A stretch of DNA of 7,725 nt from Bacillota bacterium (GTDB lineage: Bacteria; Bacillota; Dethiobacteria; Dethiobacterales; Dethiobacteraceae), in NCBI GenBank assembly GCA_024650095.1, contig JANKMV010000090.1, positions 1 through 7,725 of the forward strand, written 5' to 3'. Below, in pieces: positions 1 to 6,351 of this stretch; position 1 is the first letter of the stretch, and each line of letters starts with the position of its first letter. Both the position numbers and the translations under genes were made by a program. The notes under the pieces are model-generated. The model was given only the letters and a program-made list of their open reading frames with translations, did not search any database and was not told the origin of the DNA.

Positions 1-390
1 ATCAGTTTTCGCTAAGCCTTTTTCTACTTCCATCAATTCATCTTCATCTACTGTCGTGCCGAAGAAATCGTTTACTTTCGCTTTCGCTTTTGCTTTACTC
101 TCTGGGGTGATATGCATGGCCACCGTTGCCAGTGCGGCAAAGAGTACCCCATAATCATCTGTGAAACCCACCATGGGAAGCAGGTCTGGGATAACATCCA
201 CAGGCAAAATAAAATAACCGAGAGCGCCGGCAATAATGGCCTTCGCTTTCACTGGCACTCTGGGGTCTTGGAGAGTGTAGTACAGTAAAAGCGCTGTATA
301 AACCACTTTTAATCCAGCTTTGATACAAAACTTCTTTATTTTTTCCCAAAACCGATCTTCGGAAAAATGAGATGAGAATTCTTCTGACAT
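1..390 (-). CDS. YkvA-like DUF1232 membrane protein, 5' part (3' end outside window)
   Basis: The first 130 codons, read leftward from an ATG at 388-390, stay open to the window edge, so the C-terminus is missing. The start is supported by a GGAGG-type Shine-Dalgarno about 8-12 bases upstream. Residues 55-82 carry the DUF1232 (YkvA) signature: a short hydrophobic helix ending in the pattern GYFILPVDVIPDLLP, followed by GFTDDYGVL, with the Asp/Pro residues usual for the family. A second hydrophobic stretch follows at about 83-93. After that the chain is charged: a KAKAKAK run near 99-105, then an acidic segment from about 115. Proteins of this family are small and probably membrane-associated; their biochemical role is unknown. 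The gene points away from ceo, so the two are divergently transcribed. The family call is firm, the function open. Confidence 0.87.
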   Translation of the reverse strand, partial: MSEEFSSHFSEDRFWEKIKKFCIKAGLKVVYTALLLYYTLQDPRVPVKAKAIIAGALGYFILPVDVIPDLLPMVGFTDDYGVLFAALATVAMHITPESKAKAKAKVNDFFGTTVDEDELMEVEKGLAKTD

Positions 391-420
391 GTGGGTCCCT
401 CCAACGTACAGGATGGCTTG

Positions 421-429
421 ATTATACCA
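421..429 (-). promoter_or_regulatory. Extended -10 promoter of the YkvA-like gene
   Basis: Read on the minus strand, this is TGG followed by a perfect TATAAT, which is an extended -10 element (TGnTATAAT) of the housekeeping sigma factor type. It lies about 31 bases upstream of the ATG at 390. No good -35 box sits 17 bases further upstream (the hexamer there is AAATAT), which fits the reduced need for a -35 at extended -10 promoters. The predicted transcription start is near 413-415, giving a short leader that contains the ribosome site. Confidence 0.6.
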
Positions 430-495
430 TAAGTAATAAGCCTATATTTTATACAGCTAAGGAAAATTATATTACTTGTAACTAGTAAGTGGCTT

Positions 496-720
496 ATGCA
501 ACCAGTATTGAAAAGAGTGCGCGGAGGGAAACGAAAGAGCGCGCTTTTCTTACCTATATTTACGTGGATTAATGGGCATTCTTACCTTATGAAAATGGGT
601 TTGGAAAAAAATAGAGGAAAGTATCGGTGGTCTGTCGAATATTCATTAAATAGGCTTTAAATTGAACGAAGGATAAGAAGCTTGCTCTCAATCCTTGTGT
701 ACGGGTTGGTGGACTCTTAA
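496..720 (+). pseudogene. Possible decayed reading frame, faintly transposase-like
   Basis: From an ATG at 496 there is an open frame of 54 codons to a TAA at 658-660. The same frame then continues 19 more codons to a TAA at 718-720. The combined product is very basic. Around codons 40-62 it reads RGKYRWSVEYSLNRL, stop, IERRIRSLL, which recalls the C-terminal pattern of some DDE transposases (an Arg-Trp-x-x-Glu helix followed by an Arg-rich segment). No Shine-Dalgarno precedes the ATG, no terminal inverted repeats were found, and the rest of a transposase is absent. It could be the remnant of an insertion sequence or simply chance. The frame and the internal stop are seen directly; the transposase link is a tentative resemblance. 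Confidence 0.25.
513..548 (+). other. Imperfect hairpin in the ceo upstream region
   Basis: The arms 513-522 and 539-548 can form a 10-base-pair stem with two G-U pairs and a 16-base loop. The right arm ends in TTTT, so it resembles a weak intrinsic terminator, but the tract is broken by C and the loop is long. It lies inside the possible decayed reading frame. Its role is unknown and it could be fortuitous. Confidence 0.25.
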
Positions 721-724
721 ATAA

Positions 725-743
725 GCAATAAATACATTATTGC
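725..743 (+). other. Short perfect hairpin abutting the terminator stem
   Basis: GCAATAA at 725-731 and TTATTGC at 737-743 form a perfect 7-base-pair stem with a 5-base loop. It ends exactly where the terminator stem begins, so the two helices could stack in RNA. It has no U tract of its own. It may be part of a folded leader ahead of ceo. Confidence 0.4.
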
Positions 744-780
744 AACGCCGTCAACCAGAGGTAGATTGATGGCGTTTTTG
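744..780 (+). terminator. Intrinsic terminator or attenuator upstream of ceo
   Basis: The arms 744-754 and 766-776 pair over 11 bases with a single G-U, around an 11-base loop. The stem includes GCC/GGC pairs and its 3' side runs into TTTTT at 775-779. This is a strong intrinsic terminator shape for plus-strand transcription. There is no intact plus-strand gene upstream within the window, and ceo starts only 45 bases downstream. It may therefore end an upstream transcript (a small RNA or a decayed gene), or act as an attenuator that must be bypassed to express ceo. The structure is clear; the regulatory role is inferred. Confidence 0.75.
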
Positions 781-824
781 TTGGCTAAAGTGAAACTAAC
801 ATTAAATAGAAGGAGTGTGGTTGT

Positions 825-1778
825 ATGAAGTTAGGTTTTATTATTCCCAATTTTCCCAACGAAAGAAGGGTTGCCCTATTACCCGAGGACATAGGGACGT
901 TTAGTAATGATATTGTGGTAGAAAATGGTTTTGGCCAAACTATGGGTATTGGTGATGAAGAATACGAGGCTAAGGGCTGTACCGTTGCCGATCGTCAAAC
1001 TATCTATGCTACTTGTGAAGCAATATTTTCCCTAAAATTGATCCAACCTTCTGATTACGACTATATCAGAAAAGGACAAATTATTGTGGGGTGGACCCAT
1101 CCTTATGGTTCAGGTAAACCCTTTATGACGGATCAAGCAATCCCTAAAGAGCTTGTGGTTGTGGACCTAGACAACATTAAGTCGAAAATATTTTATAAGG
1201 ACCAAGTTGTTCCCATTGATTGGCTCGAACCCAACTTTGTCTGTGGCAATAGTATCATGGCGGGAAAAGCATCCACCCACCATGCGTTAATGTCCTTTGG
1301 CCTTATGCCCACAACGTCAACTAAAGTGGCTGTATTGGCCGCGGGTAATGTTTCACAAGGTGCATTTACCGCCATTGCAAAATTAGGTGCGGATGCAAGA
1401 ATGTTTTACCGTAAAACGCTGCATGAGTTCAAAGAGAATATTGAGTCCTTTGATGTTATTATTAATGGCATTGAGGTTGATAAGACGTGTGATCATATCC
1501 TAACATTGGCAGATCAAAAACGCATGAAAAAGAACTGTCTCGTTATTGACGCTGCCGCCGACGCTGGCAATGCCATTGAAGGCACGCATGCCACAAAGGT
1601 TTCTAATCCCATCTATGAAAAGGACAATGTCTTCTATTACGTGGTGGACAATTCGCCCACAGTTTACTATAGAAATTCCAGTAAAATTATTAGTAAAGCC
1701 TTTAGTAAGCATGTTTATCATCAAGATGTACAGATCTATCTTGATATGATCGCCCAACATAGTAAAAGGGGGGATTGA
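825..1778 (+). CDS. ceo: N5-(carboxyethyl)ornithine synthase
   Basis: The protein (317 residues) resembles the Lactococcus lactis enzyme CEOS (about 313 residues) along its length, as far as I recall that sequence. The known reaction is an NADPH-dependent reductive condensation of pyruvate with the side-chain amine of ornithine, and to a lesser extent lysine, giving N5-(1-carboxyethyl)ornithine in the cytoplasm. The family is related to alanine dehydrogenase and transhydrogenase: the N-terminal part has ERR at 13-15, SLKLIQP at 69-75 and GWTHP at 89-93. A Rossmann segment at 168-181 (VAVLAAGNVSQGAF) would bind the cofactor, with Ala where many relatives have the first Gly. An AAGGAG site lies 9 bases before the ATG. 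The gene is followed after 3 bases by an ATP-grasp ligase, so the two are almost surely co-transcribed. The family call is strong; the exact amine substrate (ornithine, lysine or another) cannot be read from the sequence. Confidence 0.9.
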   Translation: MKLGFIIPNFPNERRVALLPEDIGTFSNDIVVENGFGQTMGIGDEEYEAKGCTVADRQTIYATCEAIFSLKLIQPSDYDYIRKGQIIVGWTHPYGSGKPFMTDQAIPKELVVVDLDNIKSKIFYKDQVVPIDWLEPNFVCGNSIMAGKASTHHALMSFGLMPTTSTKVAVLAAGNVSQGAFTAIAKLGADARMFYRKTLHEFKENIESFDVIINGIEVDKTCDHILTLADQKRMKKNCLVIDAAADAGNAIEGTHATKVSNPIYEKDNVFYYVVDNSPTVYYRNSSKIISKAFSKHVYHQDVQIYLDMIAQHSKRGD

Positions 1779-1784
1779 TAGTTG
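1765..1784 (+). promoter_or_regulatory. Ribosome site and TTG start of the ATP-grasp gene at the ceo stop
   Basis: The G-rich run at 1768-1773 lies within the last codons of ceo, 8 bases ahead of the TTG at 1782. The ceo stop TGA (1776-1778) is followed at once by a second in-frame stop TAG (1779-1781) and then the TTG, all in one frame. The layout favours translational coupling: ribosomes finishing ceo can restart directly, and the double stop blocks a read-through fusion. Confidence 0.6.
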
Positions 1785-2813
1785 AAGCTAGGTATACTGA
1801 AAGAATTTACAGGGCTAGAACAGCCCTATGTCGATGCTTGTAGGGAGTTAGGCATTGAGTATGAGGTGATTGATATTATTGCCTCGGATTGGATGCAACG
1901 TATTAAAGACTCCGATTGTGATGGTTACCTTGTTAGATCATCGTATGCAAAAGATACGTGGAAGCGGATGTACGACGAAAAGGTATACTACATTAACGTC
2001 GTCATGGGTAAACCTGTGTACCCACCATTTAATGATATTTTTATCCATGAAAGCAAAAACAATATGGCCTATTGGTTAGAAGCCCACGATATTCCACAGG
2101 CGGGCTCATGGGTCTTTTATCGCAGTGATGAAGCCGCGGAGTTTATAGAGACGAAAGCAAAATTTCCCCTCATATTTAAGCCTACCGTTGGTAGTTATGC
2201 TTTAGGGGTAAAAATTATAAATAACCAAAGAGAAGCAAAAAAACTGATCAAGCAAGTGTTCACCAAGTATGGTTTCTTTAATAGGGGCTTTACAAAATAT
2301 AAGCGGTCAAAGATTGGCCTTCCTGTGCCGGTCATGGATGATCGTCAGTTTAACCATCTCATGTTCCAAGAGCGAATTGATATTAAATACGAATGGCGCA
2401 TGGTTAAAGTAGATCAGTCCTATTTTGGTCACCAAAAGCTCAAAAAAGGTGACTTCCATAGTGGTAGTGGTATGGTCGGCTGGGTTGATCCTCCTGAAGT
2501 ACTCCTTGAGCTAATTCGCTACATTTGTGACATCGGCAACTTTAACGCTCTCAATGTGGATGTTTTTGAGGACCAGCAAGGCAACTATTTTGTTAATGAA
2601 TTGCAGCCCTTTTGGGGTGCCGTGGATACATCCCAAATGTATGTCGACGGCAAACCGGGACGCTATTTTTTCAGAAATGGTGGCTGGTTTTTTGAAGAAG
2701 GAGTGTTTTGTCAAAATGCTTGTTGTAATTTAAAGGTCCAAGCCTTTATTAACCAACTTGAGGAAGCGCATCTTCTCACCATTCCCCTAGAAACGCTTGA
2801 TGTCGTCTCATAG
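1782..2813 (+). CDS. ATP-grasp domain ligase, partner of ceo
   Basis: This is a 343-residue ATP-grasp protein, RimK/glutathione-synthase-like in build. The N-terminal domain (about 1-85) starts MKLGILKEF. The nucleotide-binding part includes IFKPTVGSYALG at 131-142 (lysine and flexible loop), MFQERID at 194-200, and a core strand with R206. The segment GHQKLKKGDFHSGSG lies at 216-230. Candidate metal ligands are D260 and E273, in NVDVF and NELQPFWG; the usual Asn after the Glu is replaced by Gln in ELQ. Enzymes of this fold activate a carboxylate as an acyl-phosphate and join it to an amine or thiol. The start is a TTG at 1782, with a GGGGGG-rich ribosome site at 1768-1773 that lies inside the end of ceo. 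Neighbour context suggests it acts on the product of ceo or makes that enzyme's partner substrate. The substrates are unknown. Confidence 0.8.
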   Translation: MKLGILKEFTGLEQPYVDACRELGIEYEVIDIIASDWMQRIKDSDCDGYLVRSSYAKDTWKRMYDEKVYYINVVMGKPVYPPFNDIFIHESKNNMAYWLEAHDIPQAGSWVFYRSDEAAEFIETKAKFPLIFKPTVGSYALGVKIINNQREAKKLIKQVFTKYGFFNRGFTKYKRSKIGLPVPVMDDRQFNHLMFQERIDIKYEWRMVKVDQSYFGHQKLKKGDFHSGSGMVGWVDPPEVLLELIRYICDIGNFNALNVDVFEDQQGNYFVNELQPFWGAVDTSQMYVDGKPGRYFFRNGGWFFEEGVFCQNACCNLKVQAFINQLEEAHLLTIPLETLDVVS

Positions 2814-2832
2814 CACAGAAATAGGAACTTTG

Positions 2833-2862
2833 AACCACGGGTTTATAAATCCCGTGGTTTTT
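2833..2862 (+). terminator. Intrinsic terminator of the ceo/ATP-grasp operon
   Basis: A perfect 9-base-pair GC-rich stem (arms 2833-2841 and 2851-2859) with a 9-base loop runs into five T at 2858-2862. It lies 19 bases after the ATP-grasp stop codon. The T tract is on the plus-strand side only, so it acts on the operon to its left and separates it from the next transcription unit. Confidence 0.9.
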
Positions 2863-2900
2863 ACATATAGTACCATAATAAAGGGTTTTGTCGTTTTCAC

Positions 2901-2928
2901 TTGAATACGTCTTTTGTAAGACTATACT
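2901..2928 (+). promoter_or_regulatory. Probable sigma-A-type promoter for the CorC-like gene
   Basis: TTGAAT at 2901-2906 and TATACT at 2923-2928 are separated by 16 bases (4 of 6 and 5 of 6 matches to the housekeeping consensus). They lie between the preceding terminator and the next gene. The predicted start is near 2935, giving an untranslated leader of about 50 bases. This would drive the CorC-like gene and possibly the two genes after it. Confidence 0.5.
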
Positions 2929-2971
2929 GAATATGAGCTGAAAGTACGTGTAGTAATTCACTTACCGATGT

Positions 2972-2976
2972 GGAGG
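2972..2976 (+). promoter_or_regulatory. Shine-Dalgarno that decides the TTG start of the CorC-like gene
   Basis: GGAGG lies 8 bases ahead of the TTG at 2985 but overlaps the alternative GTG start at 2970-2972. It therefore cannot serve the GTG. The sequence before the GTG shows no purine-rich ribosome site. Confidence 0.65.
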
Positions 2977-2984
2977 AAGCCCCA

Positions 2985-4283
2985 TTGCCAACTGCAATTA
3001 TTTTGTTAATGACACTGATAGCGCTAAACGCCTTTTTTGCTGCGTCTGAAATTGCCCTCATTTCTCTAAATGACAATAAAATTCGCGTCATGGCGGAGAA
3101 AGGGAATGTCAAAGCGCAACTGTTACTCAACCTATTACATGAACCGAGTCGCTTTCTCGCCACCATTCAGATTGGTATCACGCTTGCAGGTTTCATGGCC
3201 AGCGCTTTTGCAGCAGAAAACTTTTCCGCAAGACTTGTCGGTCTCTTCAAACAAACGGGCATAGCACTTCCTGATAGTATTCTTACTACCATTTCTGTTG
3301 TCATCATCACCATAATTTTATCCTATTTTACCCTCGTGCTCGGGGAGCTCGTCCCTAAACGGTTAGCGATGAAGAAAGCTGAACCGCTATCCATGCTCGT
3401 CGCTCGGCCGCTAACCTTACTTGCCATTGTCACCGCACCCTTCGTTACTCTACTGACCCTCTCTACTAACTTTTTTGTGCGACTCTTTGGCGTCAACCCC
3501 CATGAAGAGGACGACAGCGTAACTGAAGAGGAAATTAGGATGATGGTAGACGTGGGCGAGGAAAAGGGTACCATCCATAAGAATGAAAAGGAAATGATTA
3601 TTAATGTCTTCGAATTTGATAATAAGACTGTGGCAGATATTATGACACATCGCATCGATATTGTCGCAATTTCAGTTGATGCTACGCTACAAGATGTAAT
3701 TGCGCTCATGAGGGAAGAAAAGTTTAGCCGTATACCTATCTACCAAGAACACATTGATAATATTATTGGTATTCTCATTACAAAAGATCTCATTGAGTAT
3801 CTAGCGTTAAACGGTGACAACAGAGAGTTTCATTTACCGGCTATTATGCGTGAAGCACCCTATGTGCCCTTATCCAAAAGAACGGATCAACTTTTTAAGG
3901 AAATGCGCCTCAGTCAAACGCATATGGTTGTTATTATCGACGAATATGGAGGTACTGCTGGTATTGTTACCATTGAAGACTTAGTGGAAGAAATCGTGGG
4001 TAGCATTTTAGATGAACATGACGAAGAAGATAAAGAGATTGAAATGTTAGACGAATCAACCTATCTGATGAATGGATCAGTAAGCCTTACTCTAGTGCAA
4101 GATTACCTTGATCTTACACTACCGGTGGACCAATACGATACACTCGGTGGCTTTGTCATCGGCCTTTTAGGTACGTATCCCCAAGCGGGGGAGAGCCCTG
4201 CAGTTGAATTTGCCAATTACATTTTTACGGTGGTAGAGGTGGATAAGAAGAGAATAACTAAGCTTAAGGTGCACTCTACTTAG
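2985..4283 (+). CDS. DUF21/CBS/CorC_HlyC membrane protein (hemolysin C/CorC family)
   Basis: A protein of about 432 residues with the standard family order. It has an N-terminal DUF21 membrane domain with hydrophobic segments near residues 3-25, 60-80, 98-122 and 138-165, and the family-typical GELVPKR motif after the third. Two CBS domains follow (about 213-275 and 285-345), the second with IDEYGGTAGIVTIEDLVEEIVG. A C-terminal CorC_HlyC domain closes the protein (about 360-430, with TLGGFVIGLLG). Members are linked to magnesium or cobalt transport or efflux; the CBS pair in such proteins can bind adenine nucleotides. Despite the name hemolysin, most are not toxins. I chose the TTG at 2985 because GGAGG at 2972-2976 sits 8 bases before it. 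The upstream in-frame GTG at 2970 has no ribosome site and would add five residues. The ion handled is not evident. Confidence 0.88.
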   Translation: MPTAIILLMTLIALNAFFAASEIALISLNDNKIRVMAEKGNVKAQLLLNLLHEPSRFLATIQIGITLAGFMASAFAAENFSARLVGLFKQTGIALPDSILTTISVVIITIILSYFTLVLGELVPKRLAMKKAEPLSMLVARPLTLLAIVTAPFVTLLTLSTNFFVRLFGVNPHEEDDSVTEEEIRMMVDVGEEKGTIHKNEKEMIINVFEFDNKTVADIMTHRIDIVAISVDATLQDVIALMREEKFSRIPIYQEHIDNIIGILITKDLIEYLALNGDNREFHLPAIMREAPYVPLSKRTDQLFKEMRLSQTHMVVIIDEYGGTAGIVTIEDLVEEIVGSILDEHDEEDKEIEMLDESTYLMNGSVSLTLVQDYLDLTLPVDQYDTLGGFVIGLLGTYPQAGESPAVEFANYIFTVVEVDKKRITKLKVHST

Positions 4284-4330
4284 TATGCACGCCGTAGACC
4301 AAGGATTTTCAAATACAAGGAGGAAAGAAA

Positions 4331-4816
4331 ATGAAAGCAGTCGTCATTTATTATTCCCTCGAGGGCAATACAGAGCGTGTAGCTAAAATGATTGCTGAGC
4401 GAACGGGTGCGGAGATCATAGCACTAAAACCAGAAAAAAACCTGATCCAAAAAGGCTTTACAAGGTACCTGTGGGCGGGCAAAACAGTCTTTTTTAAAGA
4501 AAAGCCAAAATTACTAAACAAAAACCTCAATCTTGATGCCTATGACACCATCATTATCGGTACTCCGATCTGGGCTGGCACCTTTGCACCCCCGCTTGCC
4601 ACGTTCCTTGCTGAAAACGTCATGGTTAATAAAAACATTTATCTTTTTGCCTCTCATGCCGGTGGTACCCCCGCTAAATGCTTTGCCAATTTACAAGCTC
4701 GTTTGCAAGGAAACAAAATAAAAGACACTGTGGATTTCACGAGTCCTGCCAAAATGGACCCACAACAGATAGCACAAAAGCTAGATCCTTTCTGCAGAGC
4801 CATCACCGTATCATAA
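4331..4816 (+). CDS. Flavodoxin-like FMN protein
   Basis: A 161-residue single-domain protein, a normal size for short-chain flavodoxins. Strand 1 and the phosphate loop read VVIYYSLEGNTERVA (4-18); SLEGNT matches the S/T-x-x-G-N-T loop that holds the FMN phosphate. The second flavin loop is GTPIWAGTFAPP (77-88), with Trp81 placed to stack near the isoalloxazine ring. LFASHAGG at 105-112 is the third flavin-side loop. Flavodoxins of this type carry electrons, or act as small flavin reductases, in the cytoplasm. A strong AAGGAGG at 4317-4323 lies 7 bases before the ATG. The gene starts 47 bases after the CorC-like gene with no terminator between, and an FAD oxidoreductase follows 68 bases on. 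That enzyme is a possible redox partner, but this is inference. The NADPH-quinone or heme-related flavodoxin subtypes cannot be separated by eye. Confidence 0.85.
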   Translation: MKAVVIYYSLEGNTERVAKMIAERTGAEIIALKPEKNLIQKGFTRYLWAGKTVFFKEKPKLLNKNLNLDAYDTIIIGTPIWAGTFAPPLATFLAENVMVNKNIYLFASHAGGTPAKCFANLQARLQGNKIKDTVDFTSPAKMDPQQIAQKLDPFCRAITVS

Positions 4817-4884
4817 AAAACTCGTATTAGGGTGAATGCCCTCTTCATACCACGACATAGTTTTAGAGAGAAAGGGAGTTTTCT

Positions 4885-6351
4885 ATGAAAACAGCAATTA
4901 TTATTGGAGGAGGCATTGCCGGACTTGCTGCTGGCATTTATGCCCAAAAGGCTGGTATGGAGAGTGTGATCTATGAAAAACACACCATCGCCGGTGGAGA
5001 ATGTACGGGCTGGGATAGACAAGGATTCCATATAGACGGTAGCATTCATTGGTTAATGGGGACACTTGAGGGTACAGGACTTAATAAAATATGGAAAGAT
5101 GTGGGCGCGCTCGGGGATGTAGGCGTTTATCAGCCGGATAGTTTTGCTACGATGGACTGTGAAGATACCCATGTTATACTCTATCGAGAAATGGAGCAAT
5201 TGAAGCGTCATTTACTGGAGCTTGCACCGGAAGATAAAGCGGAAATAGAGGCTTTATGCACTTATATTAAACCTTTTTATGGTTTTGAGCCCCCGTGTGA
5301 GAAACCGGTTGATTTAATGGGTTTTGTAGAAAAAATGAAGTTCTATGGCTCTATGCAAAAGGTGGGTGCTGTAATTAAAACGTTGGGCAAAATCAATGTT
5401 GCGGAGTACCTACAAAGATTTAGAAACCCAGCACTCAGAGCGGCCCTTGCTTCAATTCTGCCAAGCTACTATAGTGCGTACATTCTGCCCTCTACGTTGG
5501 CGACCTTTATCAGTGGCAATGGGGGAAGGCCCATGGGTGGTTCTCGTGCCCTGGCTCAGCGCATGGAGGAAAAATATAAAAGCTTGGGTGGAAAATTAGT
5601 GTTGGCTACAGAGGTAATGGAAATAATCGTGGATAAAGCAGAGGCCACAGGTATTGTGTTAGGGGATGGCACCACAAAACATGCTCATTACATTATTCCC
5701 GCCTGTGATGTTCACATCACTCTCAAAGAGCTACTTCAAGATAAATTCCGCGACCAAAGCTTTGAAACACGCTATCAGGATAGAACAGCATACCCCCTGC
5801 TAGCCTGCGTTTATGTGGCACTCGGCATCGATGCTGATTTATCACAGTATCCAGAAAACTATGTCTTTGAGACAGAGCCCTTTGCTTATCAAGACCAGCC
5901 GCAAAATATGCTTTCCATTAAGCATTATTGTTATGAACCATCCTTTGCTCCCCCCGGAAAATCCATCGTCATTGCCTATTTCCATGCAGACTATGATTGG
6001 TGGGCACAAAAACGTCAAGATGCAACTGCATACAAGGCGGAAAAAGCTCGTTTGGCCACCGAGATCAGCAAGCGCATGGAACAACGCTTCCCGGAATTAA
6101 GCGGCAAAGTAAAGATGCTTGATGTGGCGACACCCCTGACGTATGAACGTTATTGTGGCGCTTATCAAGGTTCATACATGGCATTTGGCATGACACCTAA
6201 AAGTAAACAGCTCATGCACGATGGCAGAATTAAAGGCATAGATAACCTCTACATGGCGGGGCAGTGGCTTATGCCTCCAGGAGGTCTACCCACGGCAGTA
6301 ATCACTGGCAAATGGGCTATCCAGAGAATACTAAAAAGGGTCAATCATTAA
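4885..6351 (+). CDS. FAD-dependent oxidoreductase, phytoene desaturase (CrtI)-like
   Basis: A 488-residue flavoprotein of the CrtI/amine-oxidase-like superfamily. The N-terminal dinucleotide motif is IIGGGIAGLAAG (7-18), with Glu31 (YEK) at the end of the second strand to hold the ribose, followed by GGECTGWDRQGFHIDGSIHW (37-56), the usual second flavin-contact region. The C-terminal FAD motif is NLYMAGQWLMPPGGLPTAV (454-472), which ends in the family's typical Gly-Gly-x-Pro turn. No signal peptide is evident. Relatives desaturate or isomerise carotenoids, or act as retinol-saturase-like or NAD(P)/FAD oxidoreductases. No carotenoid genes such as crtB or crtM are nearby, so the substrate is unknown. 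AGGGAG at 4873-4878 precedes the ATG by 6 bases. It follows the flavodoxin gene with no terminator and may draw electrons from it, or pass electrons to it. Its 3' end overlaps the convergent transporter gene by 11 bases. Confidence 0.82.
   Translation: MKTAIIIGGGIAGLAAGIYAQKAGMESVIYEKHTIAGGECTGWDRQGFHIDGSIHWLMGTLEGTGLNKIWKDVGALGDVGVYQPDSFATMDCEDTHVILYREMEQLKRHLLELAPEDKAEIEALCTYIKPFYGFEPPCEKPVDLMGFVEKMKFYGSMQKVGAVIKTLGKINVAEYLQRFRNPALRAALASILPSYYSAYILPSTLATFISGNGGRPMGGSRALAQRMEEKYKSLGGKLVLATEVMEIIVDKAEATGIVLGDGTTKHAHYIIPACDVHITLKELLQDKFRDQSFETRYQDRTAYPLLACVYVALGIDADLSQYPENYVFETEPFAYQDQPQNMLSIKHYCYEPSFAPPGKSIVIAYFHADYDWWAQKRQDATAYKAEKARLATEISKRMEQRFPELSGKVKMLDVATPLTYERYCGAYQGSYMAFGMTPKSKQLMHDGRIKGIDNLYMAGQWLMPPGGLPTAVITGKWAIQRILKRVNH

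Noticed and set aside
155..349. Minus-strand 64-codon open frame at the left edge
   Set aside because: It is out of frame with, and fully inside, the YkvA-like gene, whose own frame carries a recognisable DUF1232 motif and a ribosome site.
703..716. T-box-like sequence in the ceo leader
   Set aside because: The GGTTGGTGGAC stretch shares only short bits with the T-box consensus AGGGTGGNACCGCG, and no specifier stem or Stem I motifs could be identified.
778..807. Promoter between the terminator and ceo (TTGTTG, 18 bases, TTAAAT)
   Set aside because: Both boxes are weak and the start point would coincide with the Shine-Dalgarno at 810-815.
3323..3709. Minus-strand 128-codon open frame inside the CorC-like gene
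   Set aside because: It lies opposite a well-supported family gene, is low in complexity (Ser/Thr/Ile-rich, as expected for an antisense frame) and matches no family I know.
4654..5049. Minus-strand 131-codon open frame spanning the flavodoxin/oxidoreductase junction
   Set aside because: It is antisense to two recognisable genes, has no matching motif, and is best explained as a shadow frame.
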